From Trebonia sp963773105 (GTDB taxonomy: Bacteria; Actinomycetota; Actinomycetes; Streptosporangiales; Streptosporangiaceae), in assembly GCA_963773105.1 (NCBI GenBank), contig CAVZAA010000009.1, positions 558,001 through 622,000 on the forward strand: a stretch of 64,000 nucleotides of DNA, read 5' to 3'. Each line of letters begins with the position of its first letter. Positions within the stretch are counted from its first letter, which is position 1. Below, one piece after another: positions 45,182 to 54,029 of the stretch. The notes under the pieces are model-generated. The model was not told the DNA's origin, searched no databases, and saw only the letters and a program-made list of their open reading frames with translations. The translations under genes were made by a program, and so were the position numbers.

Positions 45182-45499
45182 TCACGCTGGCTCCCTGCGC
45201 CAGCCGTTGTTGTATTCGCAGATGATGGCTTCGCCGTTGCCAGCCACGCCGGTGACGCCGTGGTCGTCGTCGCGGCAGTATTCGCCGGGCTCGTAGCAGG
45301 TTCCATCGTCGCTGAGCGGGTAGCAGCAGGCCGGCGTGGTGGGGACGGCCGACGTCGGGGCTGGTGGGGGCGTCGTTGCCGGCGGAGTCGTATCGGTCGG
45401 CGGAGTCGCGTTGGCCGGCGGTGCCTGCGCTGGCGACGAAGCCCGCTGCTGGCGTCGATGAGGCTGCGACTGCCGCGCAGGGTTTCGATGCCGAGTCAT
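45182..45499 (-). CDS. Small Pro/Thr-rich protein with Cys-rich C-terminal module
   Basis: A 105-residue protein. The first 30 residues are basic and Gln-rich, then a Pro/Thr/Ala linker, then CCYPLSDDGTCYEPGEYCRDDDHGVTGVAGNGEAIICEYNNGW, a small disulphide-type module common at the end of actinobacterial exported proteins. No signal peptide is visible in this frame, which is odd for such a module and could reflect an indel. ATG 45499 overlaps the stop of the upstream membrane gene by four bases, so it is the last gene of the ABC operon. Confidence 0.55.
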   Translation of the reverse strand: MTRHRNPARQSQPHRRQQRASSPAQAPPANATPPTDTTPPATTPPPAPTSAVPTTPACCYPLSDDGTCYEPGEYCRDDDHGVTGVAGNGEAIICEYNNGWRREPA

Positions 45500-46116
45500 T
45501 CGCCGCCGCCCAGCCGGTCGCGGGCGCCGCGGAAGGTGACGGCAGCGAGTCCGGCGGCGAACACGAGGCCGGCGCACAGCGCACCGCCTAGGTCTGTCGG
45601 CGGGCGGGCCGGCCACAGCCACGGCGTCGTGATCGCCGGGCCGTGCCACACGGTGTACAGCGCGTAGACGCCCGCCACCAGGTAGCCGGTGGGTACGGTC
45701 CAGGATCGGCCGCCGCCCAGGGCGGCGGCGCTCAGCAGGCCGAGGCCGGTGATGCCGGCGACGTTCCTGATCACGTCCAGCGTGCCGCCGGACAGGTGCG
45801 CTCCCGTGCTTGCCGCGACCATGAGCGCGATTACCGCAGCGGCGGTGAGCGCTACGGTAACGGCCAGTCGCAGATACAGCAGCGATCGGCCGGTCACCCG
45901 TTCGGGCTCACCGAGCGGGCTGGCCGCGGTTGCCGCGATCGCGGTCGCCGCGGCGGTCTCGATGACAAGCGGGAGCTGGAGGGCCCCGTAGGCATCCCAG
46001 CGTCCCAGGAGCGTAACTCTGAGCGCGATCGCACAGGCGGCTATCGCGATCAGGGCGAACGGGACCCGGCGGCTGACGGCGTACAGCCTGATGAGGCGCT
46101 GCGCGGTTCTGGTCAT
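45496..46116 (-). CDS. Six-helix membrane protein of ABC operon
   Basis: A 206-residue protein with about six hydrophobic segments (FALIAIAACAIALRVTLLG; LVIETAAATAIAATAA; LAVTVALTAAAVIALMVAA; VAGITGLGLLSAAAL; GYLVAGVYALYTVW; GALCAGLVFAAGLAAV). It overlaps the larger membrane gene upstream and the small Cys-rich gene downstream by four bases each. Probably a second membrane subunit of the exporter. Confidence 0.8.
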   Translation of the reverse strand: MTRTAQRLIRLYAVSRRVPFALIAIAACAIALRVTLLGRWDAYGALQLPLVIETAAATAIAATAASPLGEPERVTGRSLLYLRLAVTVALTAAAVIALMVAASTGAHLSGGTLDVIRNVAGITGLGLLSAAALGGGRSWTVPTGYLVAGVYALYTVWHGPAITTPWLWPARPPTDLGGALCAGLVFAAGLAAVTFRGARDRLGGGE

Positions 46117-47582
46117 GGCAGCTGCGCCAGCGTGATCTGGCCGGCCCGGAGCGCGGCGAGGTGGGTGGTGAGCCAGGCGCGCCGGGTCTGCTCGGGGAGC
46201 GAAGCGAACCGCTGAGCCGCCGCGTACTGCGGGGTGCCGGGTGTCATGCTCGCTGGCCGGCTCGGGTCCGTTCCGGACTGGCCGCCGGGGATGAAGACAG
46301 TGCTGGCCATGTGCAGCTTGCTGTCGATGAGGATCGCGGCGGCGACCGCGTCCTGCGCCTGGGACGCACCGGGTCCGTCATCGGTGAAGTTCGCCGCCAG
46401 GTCCCAGCCGTCGCCCCGTACCTGGCTGGCCATCTGCGGCGTAGTCAGCGGTGGTCCGAGCTGCTGGATCGGAAGGATCAGGTGGTACACCGCCGAGGAG
46501 CCGTCGTTCCCAGGGCCGGCCCGGCCGACCTCGACGCCGCCGCCGGGAGACATCTGGTAGGTAGCGGCCTCCTGGAGGATCTGGGCCGGTGCGCCCGGCA
46601 GGCCTGCGATCTGGTTCAGCACCGGCTCGAGGGCTGCCGCCGTGCTGGCCAGGTAGCTGGAGTAGGCGGGGTTCAGGCAGACCGGGATGGCTGTGTGGCT
46701 GCACACCGGCGTGAACCGGATGGGCTGGTCGTTCGCGGCGTCGTGCAGGACCGGGATGCGGATCATGCCGTGCGCGTCCATGGTGGCGGTGCCTGCGAGC
46801 AGGGCAGCGGTGGTGGCCGCGGCAACGCCGGCCGCCGTGAGACCCGCGGCAGCGGCGCGCAGCGCGCGGCTACCCGACCCCGCACCTAGCCCCAGCGCCG
46901 CCATGACCGCGACGGTGAGCCCGGCGAGGAACATCGCCTGCGCGATGGGCAGGTCGGGCAGGAACGGATAGAAGGTCGCCACGCCCGGGTTCGGGCCCAC
47001 GTTCCAGATGTAGGCAACGATGGGCGTGATCTGCCAGTAGGAATTGCTGGCGTGCCCGATCAGCTCGGTGCTGAGCGCGAGGACGAAGAACGCGACGATG
47101 GCAGCCAGCGGAGCGGTGAACCTGCTCGGCACCAGCACGCCGGCCGCGAACCCGAGCGCGGCGAACGCGGGCATGGCGACGCCGGCCACCACCACCGGCC
47201 ACCACAGCGGCCCGCCCCAGCTCGCCTGTGTGGATGTCTGCCCATAGGTCACGGCGACGCAGCCCAGGTACAGCACGAGGCCCCAGATCGTCGTGGCGGC
47301 CCAGATGGCGAGCAGCCGGACCCAGCGGGCGCGCGGGGTAATGGTCACCGTGTCGGTGACCCGCCGGCGCGACTCCCGCGACCCCATCCACGCGGCTGCC
47401 CCGGCGAGCGGCGCGACGAAGTCGATCACGGAGTTCATCTGCAGGATCTGCGCGCGTACGTTCCACAGCGGCTGCATGCCCGCGATCTTGCGGTAGGTGG
47501 TGAGCCAGAACAGCGCGGCTATGACCGGCAGCATAAGCGGTACCGCGTTGTGGCGCAGCTCAAGGCGCAGCAGCCTGCTCAT
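46113..47582 (-). CDS. ABC exporter membrane protein with large extracytoplasmic domain
   Basis: A 489-residue protein with six or so N-terminal helices (NAVPLMLPVIAALFWLT; LAIWAATTIWGLVLYLGCVAV; WWPVVVAGVAMPAFAALGFAAGVL; PLAAIVAFFVLALSTELIG; AMFLAGLTVAVMAALGLGAG; AAAGLTAAGVAAATTAALL) and then a roughly 230-residue outside domain with VCSHTAIPVCLNPAY. It is the membrane partner of the upstream ATPase; the outside domain may bind the ligand. Four-base overlaps on both sides. Confidence 0.85.
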   Translation of the reverse strand: MSRLLRLELRHNAVPLMLPVIAALFWLTTYRKIAGMQPLWNVRAQILQMNSVIDFVAPLAGAAAWMGSRESRRRVTDTVTITPRARWVRLLAIWAATTIWGLVLYLGCVAVTYGQTSTQASWGGPLWWPVVVAGVAMPAFAALGFAAGVLVPSRFTAPLAAIVAFFVLALSTELIGHASNSYWQITPIVAYIWNVGPNPGVATFYPFLPDLPIAQAMFLAGLTVAVMAALGLGAGSGSRALRAAAAGLTAAGVAAATTAALLAGTATMDAHGMIRIPVLHDAANDQPIRFTPVCSHTAIPVCLNPAYSSYLASTAAALEPVLNQIAGLPGAPAQILQEAATYQMSPGGGVEVGRAGPGNDGSSAVYHLILPIQQLGPPLTTPQMASQVRGDGWDLAANFTDDGPGASQAQDAVAAAILIDSKLHMASTVFIPGGQSGTDPSRPASMTPGTPQYAAAQRFASLPEQTRRAWLTTHLAALRAGQITLAQLP

Positions 47583-48322
47583 GACCGGGTCCGGTCCAGA
47601 GTGGCGGTGTACCCGCGCTCCAGCGGCGTGTCGCCGGCGGATCCCCCGTTGGCCGTCGCGATCAGCTCGCTTGGCGTGCCGTGGAAGACGATCCTGCCCC
47701 GGTCCATCAGCGCCACCTCGGCGCAGGCGGCGCCGACGTCCTCGACTAGGTGCGTGCTCACCACCACGGTCGCGCGCTGGCCCAGGTCCCTGAGCAGGGC
47801 GCGGAACGCGACCCGCTGCTCCGGGTCAAGACCGGCGGTCGGCTCGTCGAGGAGCAGCAGCTCCGGGTCGTTGACGATGGCCTGCGCGATGCAGGCGCGG
47901 CGCAGCATCCCGCCGGAGAGGGTACGCAGCCGCGCCTTGCGCCGGTCGGCGAGCCCGACCCGGTCGATCGCGACGGCCACCTTGTTCTTGACCGCGCCCG
48001 ACGGCACCTCCTTCAGCAGCGCGAAGTACTCGACGGACTCCGTCACGGTGAACCCGGGATAGTAGCCGGGGCTCTGCGGCAGATAGCCGAGCTTGCGCCT
48101 GATCTCCCGGCGCGGGCCGTAGCTGCCCGGGTCACGGCCGAGCAGCCGTATCTGGCCGGAGGTGGGCGGGACAGCGGTCGCCATCATCCGCAGCAAGGTG
48201 GTCTTGCCCGCGCCGTTCGGCCCCAGCAGGCCGAACACCCCCGGGCCGACCCTCAGGTTGACGTCCGCGACTGCGGTGGCGGAGCCAAAGCGCCGGATCA
48301 AGCCGGTGATCTCGATGTTCAT
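47579..48322 (-). CDS. ABC transporter ATPase (first gene of exporter operon)
   Basis: A 247-residue ATPase: Walker A GLLGPNGAGKTTLLRMMAT, LGYLPQSPGYYPGFTVTESVEYFALLK, signature LSGGMLRRACIAQAIVNDPELLLLDEPTAGLDP and VVVSTHLVEDVG. It heads a four-gene operon in which every junction is a four-base overlap. It is divergent from a NarL-type two-component system across a region with a long inverted repeat, an arrangement like antibiotic- or envelope-stress-responsive exporters. Confidence 0.92.
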   Translation of the reverse strand: MNIEITGLIRRFGSATAVADVNLRVGPGVFGLLGPNGAGKTTLLRMMATAVPPTSGQIRLLGRDPGSYGPRREIRRKLGYLPQSPGYYPGFTVTESVEYFALLKEVPSGAVKNKVAVAIDRVGLADRRKARLRTLSGGMLRRACIAQAIVNDPELLLLDEPTAGLDPEQRVAFRALLRDLGQRATVVVSTHLVEDVGAACAEVALMDRGRIVFHGTPSELIATANGGSAGDTPLERGYTATLDRTRS

Positions 48323-48359
48323 GGCGCCCAGGCTGTCCGGTGCCGTGGTAACGCGTCTG

Positions 48360-48438
48360 CATACCCAGGAGGCCGATCCTGGCTGCTACCAGAGTGGGAG
48401 CCGAGCCCGGCCCCGGCCAGGAGTGATACCTGGGTATG
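48360..48438. promoter_or_regulatory. Inverted repeats in ABC/two-component divergent promoter
   Basis: CATACCCAGG (48360-48369) and CCTGGGTATG (48429-48438) are perfect complements 59 bases apart. The right arm is itself part of a local dyad ATACC-TG-GGTAT (48426-48437). The pair flanks the intergenic region between the exporter ATPase gene and the histidine kinase gene and is the likely binding site of the adjacent response regulator. Confidence 0.6.
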
Positions 48439-48487
48439 ACCATCCAGGCGTGATGAGTCTTTGGGCGCAGGCACCTAACCTGGGGAC

Positions 48488-49759
48488 ATGCAGCGGATAC
48501 CCGTGGTCGCACGGGCTTGTCTTCATGGGCTCGGCCAGGCGCTGACCGGCTCCGCCCCGGCGCCCACGTGGCGCTGGCGCTCGCCGGCCGAACGTCAGGC
48601 GGCGTACGCCGTGCTGGCCGTAGCCACGGTGGCGCTGTGCTACCTCAACACGACGACCGTGCACGGCGCTACCAGCGCTCAAGACAGCCAGCCGCCGGCC
48701 AGCACGTCGCAGCTCCTGATCGCCGTCGTGACGGTCCTGCCGCTGCCGCTGGCGGCCAGGTATCCGATGGCGGCGTGGCGGATCGGGTGGCTCGGCCTGC
48801 TGCTCAGCCCGCTGCTGGCCGGCGGGTGGTGGGGCGGCTGGCCGTGGGGACCGCCGCAGGTGCTCGCGCTGCTGGGGGCATTCTGCCTGGCCGCAGTCCG
48901 GCAGCGGCGGCCGGCGCTGTGGTCGATGTGGGTGCTGACGCTCATCCCCTGGTTCGCCTGGCTCATCGTGCGCATCCCGGATCTGAACGGCCCGGCCAGC
49001 GCCACCCTGATCTTCCTCACGGCAGCCATAGCGGTAAACAGCGTCGGCTCCCGCCAGCGGACCCAGCGCGCGCTGGTGGTGCAGACCGAGCGCACCGAAG
49101 CCGAGCAGGCCAGGCTGGCCGTGCTCGAGGAGCGCACCAGGATCGCGCGGGAGCTGCACGATGTCGTCGCCCATCACATGTCGCTCATCGCGGTCCGCGC
49201 CGAGACCGCGCCGTATCGGCTCGGCGAGCTGCCGTCGCCCGCTCTGACGGAGTTCGGCGCGCTGAGCGAGGTGGCGCGCGAGGCCCTGGTCGAGATGCGG
49301 CGGCTGCTCGGCGTCCTCCGCCAGGAGCGGCTCGCGCCTGAGCTCGAACCGCAGCCCGAGCTGGCGGACGTACCCACGCTCGTGGAGGCGGCGCGGCGGG
49401 CTGGGGTGACCGTCTCGATGTCGGCGCCGGCCCTGCCGGGCAAGGTGCCGGCCGGGGTCGGCGTGTGCGCGTACCGGATCGTCCAGGAGTCGCTGTCGAA
49501 CGCCAGCCAGCACGCCCCCGGAGCCGTGGTCACCGTGTCGCTTGATCACGATGCCGACGCGGTCCAGCTCAAGGTCGCCAACGGCCCGGGCGCAGCCGCA
49601 CTGTCGGCCCCGGCCCCGGCCCCTGTCTCGGGCGCAGGACATGGCCTTACCGGCATGCGCGAACGGGTGGCGTTGCTCGGCGGGTCGCTGTCGGCCGGTC
49701 CCACGCCGGGCGGCGGTTTCCTGGTCAGCGCCATACTCCCGATCGGCCAGCGGACGTGA
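48488..49759 (+). CDS. NarL-type sensor histidine kinase
   Basis: A 423-residue kinase with four to five N-terminal helices (YAVLAVATVALCYL; LLIAVVTVLPLPLAA; IGWLGLLLSPLLAGGWW; SMWVLTLIPWFAWLIV), a coiled segment, the HisKA_3 phospho-acceptor in EERTRIARELHDVVAHHMSLIAVRAET, and HATPase_c boxes (YRIVQESLSNASQHAPG; GHGLTGMRERVALLGGSL). There is no extracytoplasmic sensor domain, so the signal is probably sensed in the membrane or from the neighbouring transporter. It overlaps the response regulator gene by four bases. Confidence 0.92.
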   Translation: MQRIPVVARACLHGLGQALTGSAPAPTWRWRSPAERQAAYAVLAVATVALCYLNTTTVHGATSAQDSQPPASTSQLLIAVVTVLPLPLAARYPMAAWRIGWLGLLLSPLLAGGWWGGWPWGPPQVLALLGAFCLAAVRQRRPALWSMWVLTLIPWFAWLIVRIPDLNGPASATLIFLTAAIAVNSVGSRQRTQRALVVQTERTEAEQARLAVLEERTRIARELHDVVAHHMSLIAVRAETAPYRLGELPSPALTEFGALSEVAREALVEMRRLLGVLRQERLAPELEPQPELADVPTLVEAARRAGVTVSMSAPALPGKVPAGVGVCAYRIVQESLSNASQHAPGAVVTVSLDHDADAVQLKVANGPGAAALSAPAPAPVSGAGHGLTGMRERVALLGGSLSAGPTPGGGFLVSAILPIGQRT

Positions 49760-50457
49760 GCACGCACGGCACCGGGACCACCCGCTGCCTGATCGCGGAC
49801 GATCAGGCGATGGTGCGCGAAGGGTTCGCCGCGGTGCTTGCCGCCCAGCCCGGCCTGCAGGTCGTCGGTCAGGCAGCCGACGGAGCCGAAGCGGTCCGCC
49901 ACGTCAGGCACCTGAGCCCCGACGTCGTGCTGATGGACATACGGATGCCCGTCATGGACGGATTGCAGGCGACCAGGGAGATCCTCGGCCCCGCGGCGGG
50001 CGCCAAGCGGCCACGGGTTCTGATGCTCACCACGTTCGACCTCGACAACTATGTCTACGCGGCCCTGCGGGCCGGGGCCAGCGGCTTCCTGCTCAAGGAC
50101 GCGACCGCGGCCGAGCTGGTGGCCGCGGTCAAGGTGATCGCCGCCGGCGAGGCACTGCTCGCCCCGTCGGTTACCAGACGCCTGATCGCCGACTTCGCCC
50201 GCCAGCCCCGCCCCGATCAGCCTCCTCCCCCGGCGCTCGACGCGCTCACCCACCGGGAAACCGAGGTGCTGCGGCTGATCGCCCGCGGCTTGTCCAATGG
50301 CGAGATCAGCGACGCCCTGGTCATCGCCGAACAGACGACGAAGACCTACGTCGGCCGCATCCTGGCCAAGCTCAACCTCCGTGATCGCGCCCAAGCCGTC
50401 GTGGTCGCCTACGAAACCGGCCTCGTCACCCCTGGCGCCGCCAACCAGAGTTCTTAG
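49756..50457 (+). CDS. NarL/LuxR-family response regulator
   Basis: A 233-residue response regulator: acidic pocket CLIADDQAMVREGF, phospho-acceptor Asp in DVVLMDIRMPVMDGL, switch Thr LMLTTFD and Lys in GFLLKDA. The LuxR HTH is LTHRETEVLRLIARGLSNGEISDALVIAEQTTKTYVGRILAKLNLRDR. GTG start within the kinase stop gives coupled translation. It probably controls the divergent ABC operon. Confidence 0.93.
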   Translation: MSTHGTGTTRCLIADDQAMVREGFAAVLAAQPGLQVVGQAADGAEAVRHVRHLSPDVVLMDIRMPVMDGLQATREILGPAAGAKRPRVLMLTTFDLDNYVYAALRAGASGFLLKDATAAELVAAVKVIAAGEALLAPSVTRRLIADFARQPRPDQPPPPALDALTHRETEVLRLIARGLSNGEISDALVIAEQTTKTYVGRILAKLNLRDRAQAVVVAYETGLVTPGAANQSS

Positions 50458-50519
50458 CCGGGGGCGCCGATCCTCGCGACCAGGCGTCCGACATCTCGCA
50501 GGCCGTGCCGGCCAGTCCG

Positions 50520-51249
50520 TCAGCGGGAGAGCCGGACGCCGAAGCCGGTGGCCGCGAGCTTCAACAGCACCTGGCCGGGGGCTTGCAGGGCTGTGACCTT
50601 GGCTGCGCTTAGTTCCGCGAGCTGATTCAAGGCGCTCGCGTAGGCGACCGGCCCCGCGGTGCGGGCCGCGCTGAGGACAACGGCGTTGGCCCAGACCTTC
50701 TCTCGCGACTCGCGCAGGAATCGCCTGGTGCCGACCCGGTTGACCGGCGTCAGCAGGCGGTCGAGCGGGGTGGCCGGTCGCGAGACGGCGGCCAGCTCGT
50801 CGCCTTCGGCGCCGACGCGGGCGGCAAGCACGTTGTCGATCGCCCGGTGATCGGACTCGCGCCGGGCGCGCACGGCCGGGTCGGCGAATTCCTCGTCGGT
50901 GATCACCGCCAGCAGCGCCTGGGGCAGGTCGTAGTTGATGTGCGCGTTCATGCCGAGCAGGACGTGCCGGAGCGGAGGCAGGTCGGCCGGGGCGCCGAAC
51001 GCCACCTCCCAGGGCCGGGCCGGACGACGCCCGGCCAGCGCCGCCTCGAGCGCGTCCAGGTACAGGTCGGCGAACGCGACGTCCCAGCGTTCGAACCCAG
51101 TCGGCATCGTCGAAACCGTCGCTCCGGAGAGCGTCGGCGACCGCGATCGTGGTCCGCTGATACGTCGCGTGGAAATAGCGGCGCGGGTCGCCGTCCGCCT
51201 GCAGCAATTCCAGCTGGACCGCCATCCGCCCGATGAGCTCCTCGATCAC
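50520..51249 (-). CDS. DUF5995 family protein, frameshifted
   Basis: About 240 residues across two frames. The N-terminal part (GTG 51249: VIEELIGRMAVQLELLQADGDPRRYFHATYQRTTIAVADAL) joins FERWDVAFADLYLDALEAAL and LRHVLLGMNAHINYDLPQALLAVI, the DUF5995 core with its NAHIN(Y/H)DL signature. Removing one base of the CCC at 51096-51098 unites them as DDADWFERWDVAF. The C-terminal frame alone is open from 51107. Function unknown; conserved His, Asn and Asp suggest an enzyme. Confidence 0.75.
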
Positions 51250-51304
51250 CCCGTCATTGTCGGGGACGGGGATCGCCCGGCGCCACGGCCGCCGCGGTTG
51301 GGCC

Positions 51305-52347
51305 TTACGACGCGCCGGCGGTGGGGCATGACAGCGCGGTGACGGTCGAGTCGGTCCCTGGCAGCAGGTGCGGAGCGCCCCAGCGGCCGCGGGTCTGGCC
51401 GACGAGGAAGCCGCGGGTGCCGCCGCCAGCATTGGTGTCCAGGGTGCCGCCGATTTCGCAGGTGGCGGTCGTGCAGGAAAGCTCGGTGCCGGTCCCGGTC
51501 AGGTCGGCCCCGGCGCCGATGCTGGCCAGGCCGGGCAGCCGGATCGCGTCGTGCCAGGTGGCCCACGCCGCCCTGGTAACGAAGAACTTGGTGGCGCCGC
51601 TCGTGGACCGGTAGTCGCCTGCCGCGGTGCACTCCCCCGGGGCCGGGCAGTCCACCGCGTCGACCTCGGCGCTGCCCCTGGCGTTGAGGGCGCTGGTGCC
51701 TGGAACCTCCTGCGCGCCGTTCCAGGCACCCCTGCCTCGCTCGCCGCGAAGGCCTGCCGGTGGCCCTTCCCGTCGGTGTAATAGCCGCCGATCGCGCACG
51801 CGTTCGGCGCCGCGCAGGACGCGGTGTTGACCTGGCTTGGGCGGGTGCCGGTGAGCCGGGCCAGGCCGACCACGAGCTGCGCGGTGCCCCACGTGCCGTG
51901 CTTGGCCGAGGCCACGAAGCCCTCGACATGGCAGCCGCTGTACGCGCCGCCCACGGCGATGCAGTTCAGGCCGGTCTTTCTGGCGGCGTTGGTCGCGGCC
52001 GGAGCGCAGGACACGGTGATGGTCCGCCCGGTCCCGATCCCGTTGACGTTGAGGTTCTCGGTGACGCCCGCGAGGGGGTGGACCGGCTGCCAGGTGCCAT
52101 TGACCCGGTCGACGACGAATGCCTGCCCGGTGTAGCCCTGCCCGCCGCGCAGGTAGTCGCCGGCCGCCGCGCAGTTCCCGGAGGCGGGCAGCGACCAGTC
52201 GCCCCCTACCCCGGGCACGAGCCGGGCGGAACTCCAGTGCGGCTGCGTGGAGGCGGAGGCGGGCGACACGGTGACCGCGGCCCCGACAGCGGCAGCGGCA
52301 ACCAGCAGCCCGGTCAAGCCCGCCAGCCGCAATGGAATCGCTCGCAT
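51305..52347 (-). CDS. Secreted Cys-paired repeat protein, frameshifted
   Basis: About 348 residues. Signal peptide MRAIPLRLAGLTGLLVAAAAVGAAV (ATG 52347), cleavage near SPASAST. The mature part repeats a unit with paired cysteines and a Gly-aromatic motif (SCAAPNACAIGGYYTDGKGHRQAFA; DCPAPGECTAAGDYRSTSGATKFFV; SCTTATCEIGGTLD), probably six or seven copies, suggesting a propeller-like or stacked structure. The frame changes at the CCCC run 51729-51732, where one base is missing; the last 140 residues are in the frame that stops at 51305. Surface or secreted function unknown. Confidence 0.7.
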
Positions 52348-52401
52348 GATCACTGACGTCACTGACTGTAGGACGAAGTGTGATCGGCTCACCACCTCAT
52401 A

Positions 52402-53265
52402 TCAAGGGCCGAAGAAGAGCCGGTCGGGGCCGTCGACCAGGATCGCCTGGCGGGTCTCGGCGGTAGGGGCCCAGCCGGCCAGGAGGTTGAGGATCTCGCC
52501 GGTGTCGCGCTGGCCGTCGGGGAGGTGGGGCCAGTCGGAGCCCCAGATAAGGCGGTCGGGGCGGGCGGCGACGAGGGCGCTGACCCAGGGGGCCACCGAG
52601 CTGAGCGGCTTGTACTTGGCGACCCGGTAGGCACCGGACAGCTTGATCCAGCAGCTGCCCTGGGCGAGGACGGCGAGCAGGCGGCGCTCGAAGTCCGGGT
52701 CGGGCTCGGTCAGGTAACCCAGGTGGTCGATGACGACGGTGTCCTCGAGATCGGCCAGGAATGGCAGCAGGTCACGGACAATCGTCCCCGGCGCGTAGAA
52801 CTGCAGGTGCCAGCCGCGCGGGCTGGCACGGGCGGCCATCCGGCGGATGTAGGCGATGATCTTCGCCGTCGGCCAGTGGGCGCGGGCGAACAGGTCGAGC
52901 CTGATGGCGCGGACGCCGATGCGGCCGAACGCGTCGAGCTCGGCGTCGGCGGCGTCCTCCTCGATCCGGACCACGCCGCCGCAGCGCGGGCCGAGACGCC
53001 TCAGCACGTCGGCCAGCAGGCTGTTGTCGGTGCCGTAGAAGGTCGGCTGGACGAGGACCATCCGCTCGATGCCGAGCGCGTCGGTCATCGCCAGGTACGC
53101 CTCGACGGTGCCGTCGGGGAACGTGTAGAGCGGGTCGGGGACGTGCGGGTAGCCGGGCTCGAACACGTGGAAGTGGGCGTCGCACGCGCCCGGCGGCAGG
53201 GCGAAGGACGGGGGCGTGTTGCTATCGGCCGCTCGCATCGGGATGCACTGCAGGATGTCGGTCAT
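52402..53265 (-). CDS. Amidohydrolase-2 family hydrolase (PDC lactonase-like)
   Basis: A 287-residue TIM-barrel hydrolase: PPGACDAHFHVFEPGYP (first metal HxH), MVLVQPTFYGTDNSLLADVL, RAIRLDLF, VVIDHLG, and LIWGSDWPHLP (catalytic Asp). The pattern fits the 2-pyrone-4,6-dicarboxylate lactonase (LigI)/sulfo-lactonase-like group that opens lactones or cleaves C-C bonds of dicarboxylates. It is the last gene of the eight-gene operon and overlaps the aldolase gene by four bases. Confidence 0.85.
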   Translation of the reverse strand: MTDILQCIPMRAADSNTPPSFALPPGACDAHFHVFEPGYPHVPDPLYTFPDGTVEAYLAMTDALGIERMVLVQPTFYGTDNSLLADVLRRLGPRCGGVVRIEEDAADAELDAFGRIGVRAIRLDLFARAHWPTAKIIAYIRRMAARASPRGWHLQFYAPGTIVRDLLPFLADLEDTVVIDHLGYLTEPDPDFERRLLAVLAQGSCWIKLSGAYRVAKYKPLSSVAPWVSALVAARPDRLIWGSDWPHLPDGQRDTGEILNLLAGWAPTAETRQAILVDGPDRLFFGP

Positions 53266-54029
53266 CGAAGGAACCTGTCCGCGCGGGCGACCGCGCCGTC
53301 GTAGAGCATGTCGGTGTCGGTCCCGGTGAGCCGGAGCGGGCAGACGCCGAGCGCGTCGAGGTCGCGCAGCAGGGCCGGGTCGGCGATGCCGCCGACCATG
53401 AGGAGCTTGCCGTGCCGCTGCGCGGCGGCGGCCAGGGCGGCGACCGCGTCGGTCACCCTCGGGTCGGTGTACTGCCCGGGCACGCCGAGCTCGGCGGTGA
53501 AGTCGTTCGCGCCGAACGCGAGCAGGTCGACCCCGGGCACCGCCGCGATCTCGCTCGCACGGGCCACGCCGGCCGGGGTCTCGATGAGGATCTGCACGAC
53601 CGTGGCGTCATCGAGGGCCGGGTTCAGGGTCGCCGCGGGGGTCGGCCGCAAGCCGAACTGGGGTACCGAGGCGAGCTGAGAGCGCTGCCCGCGGGGCGCG
53701 AACCGACAGGCCCGGGCGACGGCGGTGGCCTCGGCGGCGGTCTCGACCCGCGGCGCGATGATGCCCTGGGCCCCGCCGTCGAGCAGCCGGCCGAGCGCGC
53801 CGTACTCCCGCTCCTGAACCCTGACGAACGGGAACAGGCCCAGGTCGCCCGCGGTCGCGCACAGGCTCGCGGCGACGTCCAGGTCCATCGTCGAGTGCTC
53901 GAGGTCGATCATCACCGCGTGGTGCCCGGTCGACTTCGCGATCCGCACCACGTCGGCCGTGCGGCTGGTGCGGATGACGAGCATCAGCACCGGGTCGCTG
54001 CCGCGCAGCCGGTCAAGGAACGCGTTCAC
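53262..54029 (-). CDS. HpcH/HpaI-type aldolase
   Basis: A 255-residue class II pyruvate aldolase: HHAVMIDLEHSTMDLDVAASLC (base and metal region), PFVRVQEREYGALGRLLDGGAQGIIAPRVETAAEATAVARACRFAPRGQRS, VQILIETPAGVARASEIAAVPGVDLLAFGANDFTAELG. Family members split 4-hydroxy-2-oxo acids (for example 4-hydroxy-2-oxoheptanedioate) into pyruvate and an aldehyde. Placed between the transporter and the lactonase-like enzyme, it suggests the operon ends in central metabolites. GTG 54029 overlaps the livF stop. Confidence 0.9.
   Translation of the reverse strand: MNAFLDRLRGSDPVLMLVIRTSRTADVVRIAKSTGHHAVMIDLEHSTMDLDVAASLCATAGDLGLFPFVRVQEREYGALGRLLDGGAQGIIAPRVETAAEATAVARACRFAPRGQRSQLASVPQFGLRPTPAATLNPALDDATVVQILIETPAGVARASEIAAVPGVDLLAFGANDFTAELGVPGQYTDPRVTDAVAALAAAAQRHGKLLMVGGIADPALLRDLDALGVCPLRLTGTDTDMLYDGAVARADRFLR

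Noticed and set aside
47052..48062. Long plus-strand frame opposite the ABC genes
   Set aside because: Shadow frame; the minus strand carries intact ABC motifs.
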